Shown: positions 18,053 through 27,098, counted from the first letter of the stretch. The stretch is 64,000 bases of DNA from Thermosynechococcus sichuanensis E542 (GCF_003555505.1 NZ_CP032152.1:1535001-1599000), one strand, 5' to 3'. Program-made: numbers and translations. Notes: generated by a model not told the origin, from the sequence alone.

Positions 18053-18380
18053 TGGTGGGGGCGGAGGGACTTGAACCCTCACGACTTGTTTAAGGTCAAC
18101 GGATTTTCATCCTCCTGCCGCTTTCGCGACCACCCCTTGGGTGTTGAGGATTGGACTCTCCCTTTACCCGCGTAGAGGATCTACGGTAGGGTAGCTCCCG
18201 TCGAGTCTCTGCACCTTCCGTTTCCAGTCTGGGGTTGAGAAACGGCTTGGCTCAGGATTGCCATATTTGCCCTATGGACAAACGTAGGTTTCCCTGAATT
18301 TGAGAGCATTCACTTAATAGATTTCTCTACTAAGGCTCAATTTCTTAAGTCCGCAGCGTCTACCATTCCGCCACGCCCCC
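18053..18380 (-). tRNA. trnL-UAA: tRNA-Leu(UAA) split by a group I intron
   Basis: On the minus strand the 5' exon (18380-18347) starts GGGGGCGTGGCGGAATGG and ends GCGGACTT; the 3' exon (18107-18056) starts AAAATCCGTTGACC and ends CCTCCGCCCCCA. Together they make an 86-nt class II tRNA with a 7-bp acceptor stem GGGGGCG/CGCCCCC and anticodon UAA interrupted after U34. A CCA end is encoded (18055-18053). The exon sequences and insertion point match the classic cyanobacterial and plastid trnL-UAA. Confidence 0.95.
18108..18346 (-). ncRNA. Group I intron (trnL-UAA, subclass IC3 type)
   Basis: The 239-base intron starts AAGAAATTGAGCC and ends GGAGGATG before the 3' exon. Conserved core strings are visible: CTCAGGGAAACCT-like P/Q region (TTCAGGGAAACCTA), GGCAATCCTGAGCCAAGCC, GGAAGGTGCAGAGACTCGAC with GGGAGCTACCC (R/S and P7), and the terminal GAGAGTCCAATCCTCA segment. 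No reading frame for a homing endonuclease is present. Self-splicing is inferred from family knowledge. Confidence 0.92.
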
Positions 18381-18428
18381 TTAAGTACCGCTACTATACC
18401 ACCTTGGCTTTGGGGGATGCAATTCCTA

Positions 18429-19490
18429 CTAGTGTTGGTAATAAGTCCGCAAACCCTCGAGAAGTCGCTGATTTTCACTGTCGCGGCGCACGGCCACCCG
18501 GAAGTAAGAAGCACCCAATTCGGCAAAGCTGCAACAATCGCGAATCAAAATGCGATGCTGCTGGAGGAGGTAGGTTTGCAGGGGCAAAATGGAGTCCGTT
18601 GCTTTGACCAGTAGAAAGTTCGCCTTGCTCTCAGTCACTACCTGCAGTTCGGGTACGGTCTTCAAGGCCTCCGCAAAGGCATGACGCGTTGGCGGTAACC
18701 ATGCCCACGTCTGTTCCTGAAAGGGGCGATCGCCCAAAGCCGTCACACCCGCAATGATCGCCAAGCCATTCACACTCCAAGGATCCCGCCACGATCGCCA
18801 GCGTTGCCAACGTTCTGGCGAGGATACCCCATACCCTAAACGCAGACCCGCCAGACTATAGAACTTCGTCAGCGATCGCAGGATGATTAAATTGGGGTAC
18901 TCAGGCACAGCCGCTATGAGAGACTCGCTCGCCGCCGGCGGCAAAAAGTCCATAAAGGCTTCATCCACGACCACTAAGGCACCCGTCTCTAGCAGGGGCT
19001 GAAGCTGATTCCGCGACCAGAGGTGCCCGCTGGGGTTATGGGGATTGTTAATGAGGATGGCATCTTCAGGGGTTAGGGAAGGGGCGATCGCCCCAAAGCC
19101 GCTTTGCACCTGGGCTAGGGGAATGGGTACCATCGGACACGCAAAAGCCGCCAGTGCCCGCCGGTAGTCGGCAAAGGCAGGAGTAATGAGGTAAATCTGC
19201 TGGCGATCGCTACACTCGCGACCCACCCAAGTCAATAACTCCGCCGCGCCATTGCCCACCAAAAAGTAATCCCTCGCTAGTTGATGCAGGGTAGCAAGGG
19301 CATCCCCCAAGGGATGGCAATCAGGATCGGGATAGTCACGAATCGTGGGCAGCGCAGTCTGAAGGGCGGCTATCACTGAGGCAGGAGGCCCCCAAGGGTT
19401 GAGACTGGCAGAGAAATCCAAGATCTCCTCAGGAGCACAGCCCGCGATCGCTGCCGCCCAAACTAAATTGCCACCGTGGCGAGGGGGCAT
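18429..19490 (-). CDS. cobD: L-threonine-O-3-phosphate decarboxylase-like aminotransferase (CobD/CobC)
   Basis: The 353-residue fold-type I PLP protein begins with the HGGN signature of CobD (PPRHGGNLVWAA), which makes aminopropanol phosphate for the cobalamin nucleotide loop. Other landmarks are DFSASLNPWGPP, NGAAELLTWV, NNPHNPSG, VVDEAFMDF, and the PLP-binding Lys in RSLTKFYSLAGLRLGYG. It lies five bases after hup on the same strand, so the two are cotranscribed. Histidinol-phosphate aminotransferase is the close alternative, but the HGGN start favours CobD. Confidence 0.85.
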   Translation of the reverse strand: MPPRHGGNLVWAAAIAGCAPEEILDFSASLNPWGPPASVIAALQTALPTIRDYPDPDCHPLGDALATLHQLARDYFLVGNGAAELLTWVGRECSDRQQIYLITPAFADYRRALAAFACPMVPIPLAQVQSGFGAIAPSLTPEDAILINNPHNPSGHLWSRNQLQPLLETGALVVVDEAFMDFLPPAASESLIAAVPEYPNLIILRSLTKFYSLAGLRLGYGVSSPERWQRWRSWRDPWSVNGLAIIAGVTALGDRPFQEQTWAWLPPTRHAFAEALKTVPELQVVTESKANFLLVKATDSILPLQTYLLQQHRILIRDCCSFAELGASYFRVAVRRDSENQRLLEGLRTYYQH

Positions 19491-19495
19491 TCAGA

Positions 19496-19822
19496 CTATT
19501 TTTTCTTGCCCTTGGCAGCCGGTTCAGAAGCCGCAGGCGGTGCAACTTTTTCTTTGAAGAGTTTCCCTGCTGAAAAGGCGGGGACAGTAGTGGCTGGGAT
19601 TTGCATTTTTTCTTTGGTTTTTGGGTTGCGCCCTTCACGGGCCTTGCGCTCCCGAGGTTCAAAGGCACCAAAGCCCACTAGGGTTACTTTTTCTCCCTTG
19701 GCCACGGCCTCCATGATTTCCTCAACAGTGGCTGAGATAATCGCCTCCACTTGCTTTTTAGTGACGTTGTTGGTGCTATGGGCACGACTAAATACAGCAT
19801 CTACGAGTTCAGCTTTATTCAT
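19496..19822 (-). CDS. hup: HU-type nucleoid DNA-binding protein
   Basis: The 108-residue product is a histone-like HU protein: MNKAELVDAV, then VTLVGFGAFEPRERKAREGRNPKT, the beta-arm signature, and PATTVPAFSAGKLFKEKV. After about residue 93 it carries an extra tail rich in Ala, Pro and Lys ending in GKKK, longer than E. coli HU and seen in some cyanobacteria. It binds and bends DNA as a dimer. A palindrome lies about 29 bases upstream of the start. It heads a hup-cobD operon. Confidence 0.95.
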   Translation of the reverse strand: MNKAELVDAVFSRAHSTNNVTKKQVEAIISATVEEIMEAVAKGEKVTLVGFGAFEPRERKAREGRNPKTKEKMQIPATTVPAFSAGKLFKEKVAPPAASEPAAKGKKK

Positions 19823-19850
19823 GGGGATAACTCCACAGAAACATTAAAGG

Positions 19851-19868
19851 TTGTTAGTTGACTAACAA
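19851..19868. promoter_or_regulatory. Palindrome upstream of hup
   Basis: TTGTTAGT-TG-ACTAACAA, arms of eight bases with a two-base centre, lies 29 bases before the hup start. A related inverted repeat lies 220 bases further upstream (20071-20089). It could be an operator for hup; no regulator is assigned. Confidence 0.45.
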
Positions 19869-20070
19869 ATGGGTGAAAGGCACGAAACCCTTGCCTCTGC
19901 TTGCTTTCAAGCCTCATTCTAGAATAGCCAGACTCCAACTGGAACCCTGAAACCTTTAAGATATATGGTTTTCAGGCACTTTTATTCATTAGAAATCCCT
20001 CAAACGATTGATTCATCAGCCTTTTAGCCTATTCCATCCTTTTTGCAGGGATGGTTTGGGGCAGTGACAG

Positions 20071-20089
20071 TTGTTAGAAAAATTAACAA
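20071..20089. promoter_or_regulatory. Second TTGTTA...TAACAA inverted repeat upstream of hup
   Basis: TTGTTA (20071-20076) and TAACAA (20084-20089) are separated by seven bases and share their arms with the palindrome at 19851-19868. The intervening 200 bases (19869-20070) hold no gene that I can see; the pgk terminator follows at 20129-20158. Confidence 0.35.
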
Positions 20090-20128
20090 ATTGCGGCGTC
20101 CAAAGGCCTGAATATCGCCTCAGAGAAC

Positions 20129-20158
20129 AAAAAAGCCCCACGGATGAGACGATGGGGC
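20129..20158 (-). terminator. Intrinsic terminator downstream of pgk
   Basis: On the minus strand GCCCCA (20158-20153) and TGGGGC (20140-20135) form a stem, directly followed by TTTTTT (20134-20129). It lies about 75 bases after the pgk stop. Confidence 0.85.
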
Positions 20159-20231
20159 ATTCACAACTTTAATGAGTTTAATGCTTGAATTCAGATGATT
20201 TGATCACAGCCTATTGGCGATGATTTATCCC

Positions 20232-21434
20232 CTAGGCATCATCTAGGGCGGCAATACCGGGGAGTTCTTTGCCTTCGAGGAGTTCAAGGCTCGCTCCCCC
20301 GCCAGTGGAGATGTGACTCATGCGATCGGCAACACCCACTTTTTCAACCGCCGCCACAGAATCGCCACCACCAATAATTGTCGAAACGCCCTCACTGGTG
20401 AGGTCAGCTAAACAGCGGGCGATCGCCTCTGTGCCCTTGGCAAATTGATCAAACTCAAACACCCCCATTGGACCATTCCAGATCACTGTTTTGCAATCCT
20501 TGAGCGCCTCTTGGAAGAGTTTGACGGAAGCAGGTCCAATATCCAGACCCATCCAGCCGTCAGGAATCGCTTCGATACTGACCACTTGACTATTGGCATC
20601 GGCGGCAAAGTTATCTGCCACCACCACATCGGTGGGCAAGAGCAACTGCACCCCTTTTTCTTGGGCTTTGGCTTCGAGGTGTTTGGCTAACTCCAACTTG
20701 TCTTCTTCTACCAAGGATTTGCCAACATTCAGCCCCCGCGCTTTATAGAAGGTGAAGATCATGCCGCCGCCAATCAGCAATTTATCCACTTTTTCTAAAA
20801 GGGCTTCAATCACACCAATTTTAGAAGAGACTTTCGATCCCCCCACAATGGCAGCCAAGGGACGGCGGGGATGCTCAATGGCATTTTGGAGATATTCCAG
20901 TTCTTTCTCAATCAAAAAGCCGGCCACACAGGGACGGAGGTATTGCGTCACCCCAGCGGTTGAGGCATGGGCGCGGTGCGCAGTGCCAAAGGCATCGTTG
21001 ACATAGACTTCTGCACAGGCCGCCAGTTGCTTGGCAAACTCAGGATCATTTTTTTCTTCCCCCGGATGGAAGCGGACATTCTCGAGCAGGCAGACATCCC
21101 CATTGGCCATTGCTTGGGTATGAGCCACCACGGCATCACCAATGCAGTCATCGAGTTTGGCCACGGGTTTGTGGAGCAGTTCCGAGAGCCGCCGAGCCAC
21201 AGGGGTGAGGCGCAGTTTATCATCCACGCCCTTGGGACGGCCAAAGTGGCTGACCAGAATCACCTTGGCGCCTTTGCTGATCAGGTCTTGAATTGTCGGC
21301 AGGGCAGCGCGGATGCGGGTATCATCGGTAATGACGCCATTTTCATCGACAGGAACGTTAAAATCAACCCGCACAAGGACACGCTTTCCTTCTAAGTCGG
21401 CAGCAGATAACTGCGCCACGGATTTTTTAGACAC
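20232..21434 (-). CDS. pgk: Phosphoglycerate kinase
   Basis: Pgk transfers phosphate between 1,3-bisphosphoglycerate and ADP; in cyanobacteria it serves both glycolysis and, in reverse, the Calvin cycle. The 400-residue product has the signature [12 protein letters not shown], then [66 protein letters not shown] and the nucleotide-binding [13 protein letters not shown] and [16 protein letters not shown]. It is a single gene with its own terminator. Confidence 0.98.
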   Translation of the reverse strand: MSKKSVAQLSAADLEGKRVLVRVDFNVPVDENGVITDDTRIRAALPTIQDLISKGAKVILVSHFGRPKGVDDKLRLTPVARRLSELLHKPVAKLDDCIGDAVVAHTQAMANGDVCLLENVRFHPGEEKNDPEFAKQLAACAEVYVNDAFGTAHRAHASTAGVTQYLRPCVAGFLIEKELEYLQNAIEHPRRPLAAIVGGSKVSSKIGVIEALLEKVDKLLIGGGMIFTFYKARGLNVGKSLVEEDKLELAKHLEAKAQEKGVQLLLPTDVVVADNFAADANSQVVSIEAIPDGWMGLDIGPASVKLFQEALKDCKTVIWNGPMGVFEFDQFAKGTEAIARCLADLTSEGVSTIIGGGDSVAAVEKVGVADRMSHISTGGGASLELLEGKELPGIAALDDA

Positions 21435-21583
21435 GCTAGAGCCTCCTAAATGCGTTAAAACGTAGATGATAGTACTAGGGGCATAACAATCCCGGCTAGC
21501 GATGGAGTGATGCGCTACAAATTCCTCACCTGACCCTCATTCTACCCAAGGGTGTGTCCTTCCACTTGACTGAGGTGAACTTT

Positions 21584-21973
21584 ATGTTCAAAACCATTCT
21601 TTTTCCCATTGACCGTAGCCGTGATACCCAAGAAGCCCTGCCCACCGTGGTTGAGATGGTGAAACTTTTTCAGAGTCAGTTGTTTCTGCTCTCGGTGGAA
21701 GAAAGTCCTGAACCCGATGCGGAGCGAGAGGCGGCGATCGCGGAATTTTTGAACCGAGCAAAGGAGGCCTTTGCCCAACACGCAATTGTGGCGGAAACCC
21801 TGCTGCGGCGCGGTAAACCGGCCTTTGTCATCTGTGACGTGGCCGATGAGATCAATGCCAATTTGATTATTATGGGCTGCCGGGGAACGGGGCTGACCCC
21901 AGAGGGCTTTCAGGAGAGTGTCAGTAACCGTGTGATTAACCTAGCCCCCTGTCCAGTCTTGATCGTGCCCTAG
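21584..21973 (+). CDS. Universal stress protein (UspA family)
   Basis: The 129-residue product is one Usp domain: KTILFPIDRSRDTQEAL at the N-terminus, then a helix, and the ATP-binding type ending IIMGCRGTG-x8-ESVSNRVINLAPCPVLIVP (glycine-rich G-x2-G-x9-G-like segment). The ATG at 21584 is chosen because the previous in-frame ATG adds a tail not seen in the family. It is divergent from pgk with about 150 bases between. The stress it responds to cannot be told from sequence. Confidence 0.9.
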   Translation: MFKTILFPIDRSRDTQEALPTVVEMVKLFQSQLFLLSVEESPEPDAEREAAIAEFLNRAKEAFAQHAIVAETLLRRGKPAFVICDVADEINANLIIMGCRGTGLTPEGFQESVSNRVINLAPCPVLIVP

Positions 21974-22086
21974 GTAGTGCGTAACTAAATCTTGCGGCGC
22001 TTAAAGTTTCGTCACAGGCGGCCTAGCCCTTGGGGCGATCGCCGATGATCAAGGAAAGTGAATGTGTTGTCTTGTGGTTGATCTGC

Positions 22087-24645
22087 ATGCTGAATCCAAC
22101 AGATGTGACGCCGACCGTGTTTTCCCCTGCTGCCGATCAACTGCAAGCCCTTGGGGTGTACGTCACCATCCATGGCCATTTCTACCAGCCCCCCCGCGAA
22201 AATCCCTACCTCAATGCCATTGAACACCAACCCAGTGCCCAGCCATTCCACGATTGGAATGAGCGCATTTACTACGAGTGCTATCGCCCCAATGCCTTTG
22301 CGCGGATTCTCAACGATCGCGGTGAGGTCATTGATATTGTCAATAACTTTGAATACCTAAGCTTTAATATCGGCCCGACACTCTTTAGTTGGCTTGAGCG
22401 CTACGATCTCGAGGTCTATCAGCGCATTATTGAGGCCGATCGCCGCAGTTGTCAGCGCTTCAATGGCCACGGCAACGCGATCGCCCAGGTCTATAACCAC
22501 ATCATTTTGCCCTTGGCCAACTACCGCGATAAACTCACGCAAATTCGGTGGGGCAAGGCGGACTTTCGGCGGCGGTTTGGCCGCGAACCGGAGGGAATGT
22601 GGCTTGCAGAAACGGCCATTGACTATGAAACTGTCGCCGCCTTGATTCAGGAGGGGATTCGCTTTACGATTTTGGCGCCTTCCCAAGCCCAACGCTGTCG
22701 TCCCATTCTTGCCGACGGTGAAAGCGAGTGGATTGAAGTCAGCGGTAGCCAAATTGATCCGACACGTCCCTATCGCTGCTATTTACCGGGGGGCGATCGC
22801 CAGCGGGATTACTTAGACATTTTCTTCTACGATGGTCCTATTTCTCGCGATATTGGTTTTAGTGACTTGCTGACTAGCTCACAATTTTTGGCAGGACGGA
22901 TAGGGCAGGCAGTGCGCGGTGATCATCGCCCCAGTCAAATTATTGCTGTTGCTACTGATGGGGAGACCTTTGGCCATCACAAGTATGGCGGTGAAAAAGC
23001 CCTCGCCTATGCCTTTAAGGTGGAATTTCCACAGCGGGGCTGGCAGATCACCAACTTTGCCTACTACCTCAGTTTGTTTCCTCCCACATGGGAGGTGGAA
23101 CTCAAACCCGTCACGGCGTGGAGCTGTGCCCATGGCGTGGATCGCTGGCAGGACAATTGTGGCTGTGGGGGCGGGGGGGAGTGGCATCAACGGTGGCGAC
23201 GCCCGTTGCGGGATGCCCTGAACTGGCTGCGGGATCAGCTAATTGACATTTATGAAACCCTTGGGGTGGAGCTATTTCAGGATGTTTGGGCTGCCCGTGA
23301 TGCCTACATTGAAGTGGTGGGCGATCGCTCGCCGCAGACTCTATATCGCTTTTTAAGCCAACACCAACGCCGCCCCCTGAGTCCAAGCGAGCAAATTGAT
23401 GCCCTACGCCTGCTGGAGATGCAGCACCATGCCCTGTTGATGTTTACCAGTTGTGGGTGGTTCTTTGATGAACTCTCGCGGCCTGAGGGGGTGCAAATTC
23501 TGCGCTATGCAGCACGGGCGATCGAACTGGCAGGGGATGTCGCCGGCGTCCAGTTGGAACCCGAATTTATTGAGCGTCTGGCCGCCGCCCCTAGCAATGT
23601 ACCGCAGTTTGGCGATGGGGCAACGGTCTATCACCAGTTGGTAAAAACGGCTCAAATTAGCTTGCAGCAGGTGGCCGCCCACTATGCCATGAGTTCCCTC
23701 TTTAATAGCTACCCCCGCCAACATCAACTGTACTGCTATGAAATTGAGCAGGGGGATTATCATCTGCAACGCATGGGCAGCCTGACCTTGGCGATCGGCC
23801 AGATTCAACTGACTTCCACGATTACGACCGAGTCACAACTGCTGATCTTTGCTGTCTTGCACTTGGGGGGCTGGGATTTTCACTGTGCGATTCAACCTTT
23901 CCAAGGGCGGCGCGAATATAGCCAGATCAAGACCCATCTCCTGCAAGCTTTCCAGCAGGGCAGTGCGGCGCGGGTGGTGATGGCGATTACGGAACGCTTT
24001 GGTGGGGTGGCCTACAGCTTGGACGATCTCTTTGCTGAGGAACGACACCGCCTCATGGGGGTGCTGGCGCGGGAAACCCTTACGCGCTTGGATCAGCTTT
24101 ATACCCAAGTCTATCGCGATAACTACGGCATCCTCATGGGGTTTCAGCGGGATGGCCTAACTGTGCCCCAAGAATTGCAAGTCGCAGCAGCAGTGGCGTT
24201 GACCCATCGTGCCATTAGCCATTTGCGGAGTTTAGAGCAAGACCTGAGTGATCTCGGGGATTTGCCCTTGGCGGATCTGCAAAATCATTTGGCAGAATTG
24301 GCGGCGATCGCCCGCGAAGCCCGGTTGTTGGGCTGTCACCTTAGCCTTCAGGAGCAACAGCGGCCCCTTGAGCAGCAAATTCGCACGGGATTGCGTTATC
24401 TGGCTCATCACCTCAACAGTGACACCCTTAGCCAGTTGAGTCCCCTGCTTCAGGACTTGATCACCATCGGCGGTGCCCTAGGTTTGAACCTGAATCTGGA
24501 TCGCGCACAGGAGCAGCTTTATACCCTAATGGGTGAACTGCGGCAGAAGGGCGTACACCTCAGCGAGGGCGATCGGCGGCATCTACAAACCTTAGCTACC
24601 CGCCTCAAGGTTGATCCCCAGCTATTGGTTGCCCTCTCTTCCTAG
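22087..24645 (+). CDS. Glycoside hydrolase family 57 protein with DUF3536
   Basis: The roughly 852-residue product opens with the GH57-type catalytic barrel (VTIHGHFYQPPRENPY, FNIGPTLFSWLE, GMWLAETAIDYETVAALI, ATDGETFGHHKYGG) and carries the long DUF3536 C-terminal half. GH57 enzymes act on alpha-glucans, as amylases, branching or transfer enzymes; the DUF3536 subgroup is uncharacterised as far as I know. GH57 uses a Glu nucleophile and Asp acid; WLAET supplies a candidate Glu and ATDGE a candidate Asp. The start is uncertain: ATG 22087 is preferred, 22045 is possible. It ends in a CTAG shared with the Uma2 gene. Confidence 0.88.
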   Translation: MLNPTDVTPTVFSPAADQLQALGVYVTIHGHFYQPPRENPYLNAIEHQPSAQPFHDWNERIYYECYRPNAFARILNDRGEVIDIVNNFEYLSFNIGPTLFSWLERYDLEVYQRIIEADRRSCQRFNGHGNAIAQVYNHIILPLANYRDKLTQIRWGKADFRRRFGREPEGMWLAETAIDYETVAALIQEGIRFTILAPSQAQRCRPILADGESEWIEVSGSQIDPTRPYRCYLPGGDRQRDYLDIFFYDGPISRDIGFSDLLTSSQFLAGRIGQAVRGDHRPSQIIAVATDGETFGHHKYGGEKALAYAFKVEFPQRGWQITNFAYYLSLFPPTWEVELKPVTAWSCAHGVDRWQDNCGCGGGGEWHQRWRRPLRDALNWLRDQLIDIYETLGVELFQDVWAARDAYIEVVGDRSPQTLYRFLSQHQRRPLSPSEQIDALRLLEMQHHALLMFTSCGWFFDELSRPEGVQILRYAARAIELAGDVAGVQLEPEFIERLAAAPSNVPQFGDGATVYHQLVKTAQISLQQVAAHYAMSSLFNSYPRQHQLYCYEIEQGDYHLQRMGSLTLAIGQIQLTSTITTESQLLIFAVLHLGGWDFHCAIQPFQGRREYSQIKTHLLQAFQQGSAARVVMAITERFGGVAYSLDDLFAEERHRLMGVLARETLTRLDQLYTQVYRDNYGILMGFQRDGLTVPQELQVAAAVALTHRAISHLRSLEQDLSDLGDLPLADLQNHLAELAAIAREARLLGCHLSLQEQQRPLEQQIRTGLRYLAHHLNSDTLSQLSPLLQDLITIGGALGLNLNLDRAQEQLYTLMGELRQKGVHLSEGDRRHLQTLATRLKVDPQLLVALSS

Positions 24646-25214
24646 GGAATAATCCCCCTTAAATCCAGCACGAATCCGGGCAGGAGATCTTCCCCAGAGA
24701 GGTGCCGAGGGGCGATCGCGACTTCGGGAGGCATTTGAGAACGGTAGATTTCTACCCGTTGATTTTGGGGGTCAATTAGCCACCCCAGTTGCAGACCATT
24801 GTCCAGATATTCCCGCATTTTTGCTTCGAGTGGTTGCAGATCATCACTGGGAGAGCGCAGTTCAATCCCAAAATCGGGACAAAGCGGCACAAATCCTTGC
24901 CGTTGTTCGGCAGTCAAGGCGTGCCAGCGATCGCCTCGAATCCAAGCCACATCGGGACTCCGAATGGCGCCATTCGGCAACTTAAATCCCGTCGAGGAGT
25001 CAAAGACAACACCCAATTGGGATTGCTGATTCCATAGGTACAGTTGAACAGCGATTTGAAGATTGCGCCTGCCGGTTTCTCCACCTGTGGGGGGCATAAT
25101 GATTAATTCTCCCCGGGGCGATCGCTCCAGCTGCAGGTCAGGGTTTTGGCAGCAAATTGCGGCAAACTGCTCATCGGTCAGTTCCAGCACCGGTTGTAGG
25201 GCGATCGTCAGCAT
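24642..25214 (-). CDS. Uma2 family (DUF820) putative restriction endonuclease-fold protein
   Basis: The 190-residue product has the Uma2 pattern: LELTDEQFAAICCQNPDLQLERSP split by turns, ELIIMPPTGGETG, SPDVAWIRGDRW, then IELRSPSDDLQPLEAKM-like segment with the PD-(D/E)xK-type acidic residues and YLDNGLQLGWLIDPQNQRVEIY. The family is greatly expanded in cyanobacteria and its cellular role is unknown. The start at MLTIALQPVLEL fits the family; a start six codons upstream is possible. Confidence 0.88.
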   Translation of the reverse strand: MLTIALQPVLELTDEQFAAICCQNPDLQLERSPRGELIIMPPTGGETGRRNLQIAVQLYLWNQQSQLGVVFDSSTGFKLPNGAIRSPDVAWIRGDRWHALTAEQRQGFVPLCPDFGIELRSPSDDLQPLEAKMREYLDNGLQLGWLIDPQNQRVEIYRSQMPPEVAIAPRHLSGEDLLPGFVLDLRGIIP

Positions 25215-25373
25215 GGCTGAGCAGCATCTCATGGCATTGACCCTACCCCAGTTCTAGCAGATCAGGAAAGTTGCCTCTGGCCAGACCCAACCGACATCGA
25301 ACTTCGTTAAAATCGCCAAACTGGCCTAGGTATCCTAAGAGGAGTGCATCTAAAAAGTGTGTGAGGAATTCCT

Positions 25374-26108
25374 ATGTCGTTAACGTCGCCAGACATGGCT
25401 GAGACGGTCGGTGCTGCGTCTGAACGCGGACTAATTCCCCGCGTCTTGCAACCAGCGTTGCACTGGTGGTTATCTGCGCAGTTGGAGCAGGCAACCGGCT
25501 TGGAAATTCAAATTCAAGGGGGCGATCGCCAGATTTTGCGGGGATACTTACCCCACGTGCGCGTTGCCGCAGCAAGAGCCAGTTATCGCGGCATTCAATT
25601 GCGCCAAGCAGCCGTCCAAGCGGAACAAATTCAGATTAATCTGGGGCAGGTGTTGCGGGGCAAACCCCTAAAACTCTTGGCACCGGTGCCCGTGCGCGGC
25701 GAACTGGTTCTCAGCCAAGAGGATCTCAACGCTTCTTTGGGGGCGCCGCTCCTGCAATCGGGTTTACGGGAACTGCTGAAATTGCTCGATCAGCGAGGCT
25801 TGGGCAAAGCGGGGGTCAATCTTCAAGAGTGGCAATTGCTGCATACGCAGGGAGAATTGGGTGCTGGGTGCCTCAAACTGGTGTTCTCGATGGGGAATGC
25901 CCAAGGGGAGCAGGTGGATTGGCATTTGATGGCCCAGGTGCGCTTGCAGGATGAGCGGACGCTTTGTTTAGAAAATGTCCACTGGCAAGGCGAAAGTAAC
26001 GCTCACCCCACGGTGGCCGTTGATTTGGGTGAAGGGGTCGCCATTCAAGAGTTGCGACTAGAGGCGGGTGCTCTCAGGGTGCAGGGGATGATTTGCATTT
26101 ATCCCTAG
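25374..26108 (+). CDS. DUF2993 family protein (LmeA-like)
   Basis: The 244-residue product matches cyanobacterial DUF2993 proteins: an amphipathic N-terminal region, then LEIQIQGGDRQILRGYLPHV, ASYRGIQLRQAAVQAEQIQINLGQVLRGKPLKLLAPVPV and a LSQEDLNASL segment. The fold is related to lipid-binding LmeA, so a membrane or lipid role is plausible but not shown. Its last 51 bases overlap the end of trpF on the other strand. Start ATG follows GAGGAATTCCT. Confidence 0.8.
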   Translation: MSLTSPDMAETVGAASERGLIPRVLQPALHWWLSAQLEQATGLEIQIQGGDRQILRGYLPHVRVAAARASYRGIQLRQAAVQAEQIQINLGQVLRGKPLKLLAPVPVRGELVLSQEDLNASLGAPLLQSGLRELLKLLDQRGLGKAGVNLQEWQLLHTQGELGAGCLKLVFSMGNAQGEQVDWHLMAQVRLQDERTLCLENVHWQGESNAHPTVAVDLGEGVAIQELRLEAGALRVQGMICIYP

Positions 26109-26750
26109 GGTGCTCAGCAACGCTGCCACGCGCCCTAAATCCTTGATCCCCGGTTGGCTTTCTACACCACTGGCAAGGTCAATGCCGTGGGGTTGGGTTT
26201 GGGCGATCGCCTGCCGGCAATTTTCGGGTGTAATGCCCCCCGCCAGCCACCAAGGGCAAGAAACATGTAACTCTTTAAGGAGGGTCCAGTCAAAGGGCTG
26301 ACCCGTGCCCCCTAATTGCTGCGGATGATAAGCATCCAAAAGAATCCGATCCACAATCGGGGCGTAGGCGGGAATCTCTCCTAGGGTGGCTGCCGATCGC
26401 ACCCGCAGGGCTTTGATCAGCACAATGTTAGGCAATGCGCAGCGCACCTGTTGGCAAAATTCGGGGGATTCGCTGCCATGAAGCTGTAACGCCTGTACCC
26501 CTGTGGTTGTGACTAAATTAGCTAATACTGCTAAATCGAGATTAGCAACGACAGCAACGGTGAGCACAGAGGAGGGCAACTGGCGACAGATTTCGGCAAT
26601 CACGGCTGGGGGAACATAGCGGGGGGAATGGGGCACGGTAATAAACCCAAGGGCATTGACGCCCATTTGGGCGATCGCGATCGCCTGCTCAGGCAGGGTC
26701 AAGCCACAAATTTTGACGGCAATGTTTGCAGGGAGGGGTGAGTTAAGCAT
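26058..26750 (-). CDS. trpF: Phosphoribosylanthranilate isomerase
   Basis: TrpF performs the Amadori rearrangement in tryptophan synthesis. The 230-residue (beta-alpha)8 protein has the catalytic Cys and Lys region KICGLT at residues 13-18, GVNALGFITVPHSPRYV, LQLHGSESPEFC, and the catalytic Asp and phosphate region LLDAYHPQQLGGTGQPFDW, PWWLAGGITPENC and GIDLASGVESQPGIKD. It is not in a trp operon here. Its C-terminal 17 codons overlap the DUF2993 gene antisense. Confidence 0.96.
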   Translation of the reverse strand: MLNSPLPANIAVKICGLTLPEQAIAIAQMGVNALGFITVPHSPRYVPPAVIAEICRQLPSSVLTVAVVANLDLAVLANLVTTTGVQALQLHGSESPEFCQQVRCALPNIVLIKALRVRSAATLGEIPAYAPIVDRILLDAYHPQQLGGTGQPFDWTLLKELHVSCPWWLAGGITPENCRQAIAQTQPHGIDLASGVESQPGIKDLGRVAALLSTLGINANHPLHPESTRL

Positions 26751-26813
26751 TTGTAACGAGATGCACCATTTTGTAACGAACTGGCGGTGGGGAATCAGGC
26801 CGTTCCGTATAAT
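26750..26813 (+). promoter_or_regulatory. psaK promoter with two HLR1-like half-sites
   Basis: A perfect TATAAT (26808-26813) precedes psaK. Upstream, TTTGTAAC occurs at 26750-26757 and 26770-26777, exactly 20 bases apart; read on the other strand these are GTTACAAA, which fits the KTTACAWW half-site of the HLR1 element bound by RpaB at light-regulated photosystem I genes. The usual HLR1 spacing is shorter, so this is a variant. Confidence 0.5.
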
Positions 26814-26846
26814 TCATGGGCAATTGTACCCATTCTAGGAGGAACC

Positions 26847-27098
26847 ATGGTGTTAGCCACGCTCCCCGATACCACTTGGACGCCGTCTGTGGGTTTGGTG
26901 GTAATCCTCTGCAACCTATTCGCGATCGCCATTGGCCGCTATGCTATTCAATCACGGGGAAAAGGCCCCGCTTTACCTATTTCCTTACCCGCCCTCTTTG
27001 AAGGTTTTGGTCTGCCAGAATTGCTGGCCACCACCAGCTTTGGTCACCTTTTAGCAGCGGGGGTTGTCAGTGGCCTACAATACTCCGGTGCCCTCTAG
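26847..27098 (+). CDS. psaK: Photosystem I reaction centre subunit PsaK
   Basis: The 83-residue protein has the two membrane helices of PsaK: SVGLVVILCNLFAIAIGRYAI and, after a short loop with SLPALFEGFGLPELLATTSFGH, LLAAGVVSGLQYSGAL. PsaK lies at the outer edge of PsaA in the thylakoid photosystem I complex and contributes antenna chlorophylls. The ATG at 26847 has an excellent AGGAGG five bases upstream, so the longer in-frame extension is rejected. The end overlaps the serine hydrolase gene by 24 bases antisense. Confidence 0.96.
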   Translation: MVLATLPDTTWTPSVGLVVILCNLFAIAIGRYAIQSRGKGPALPISLPALFEGFGLPELLATTSFGHLLAAGVVSGLQYSGAL

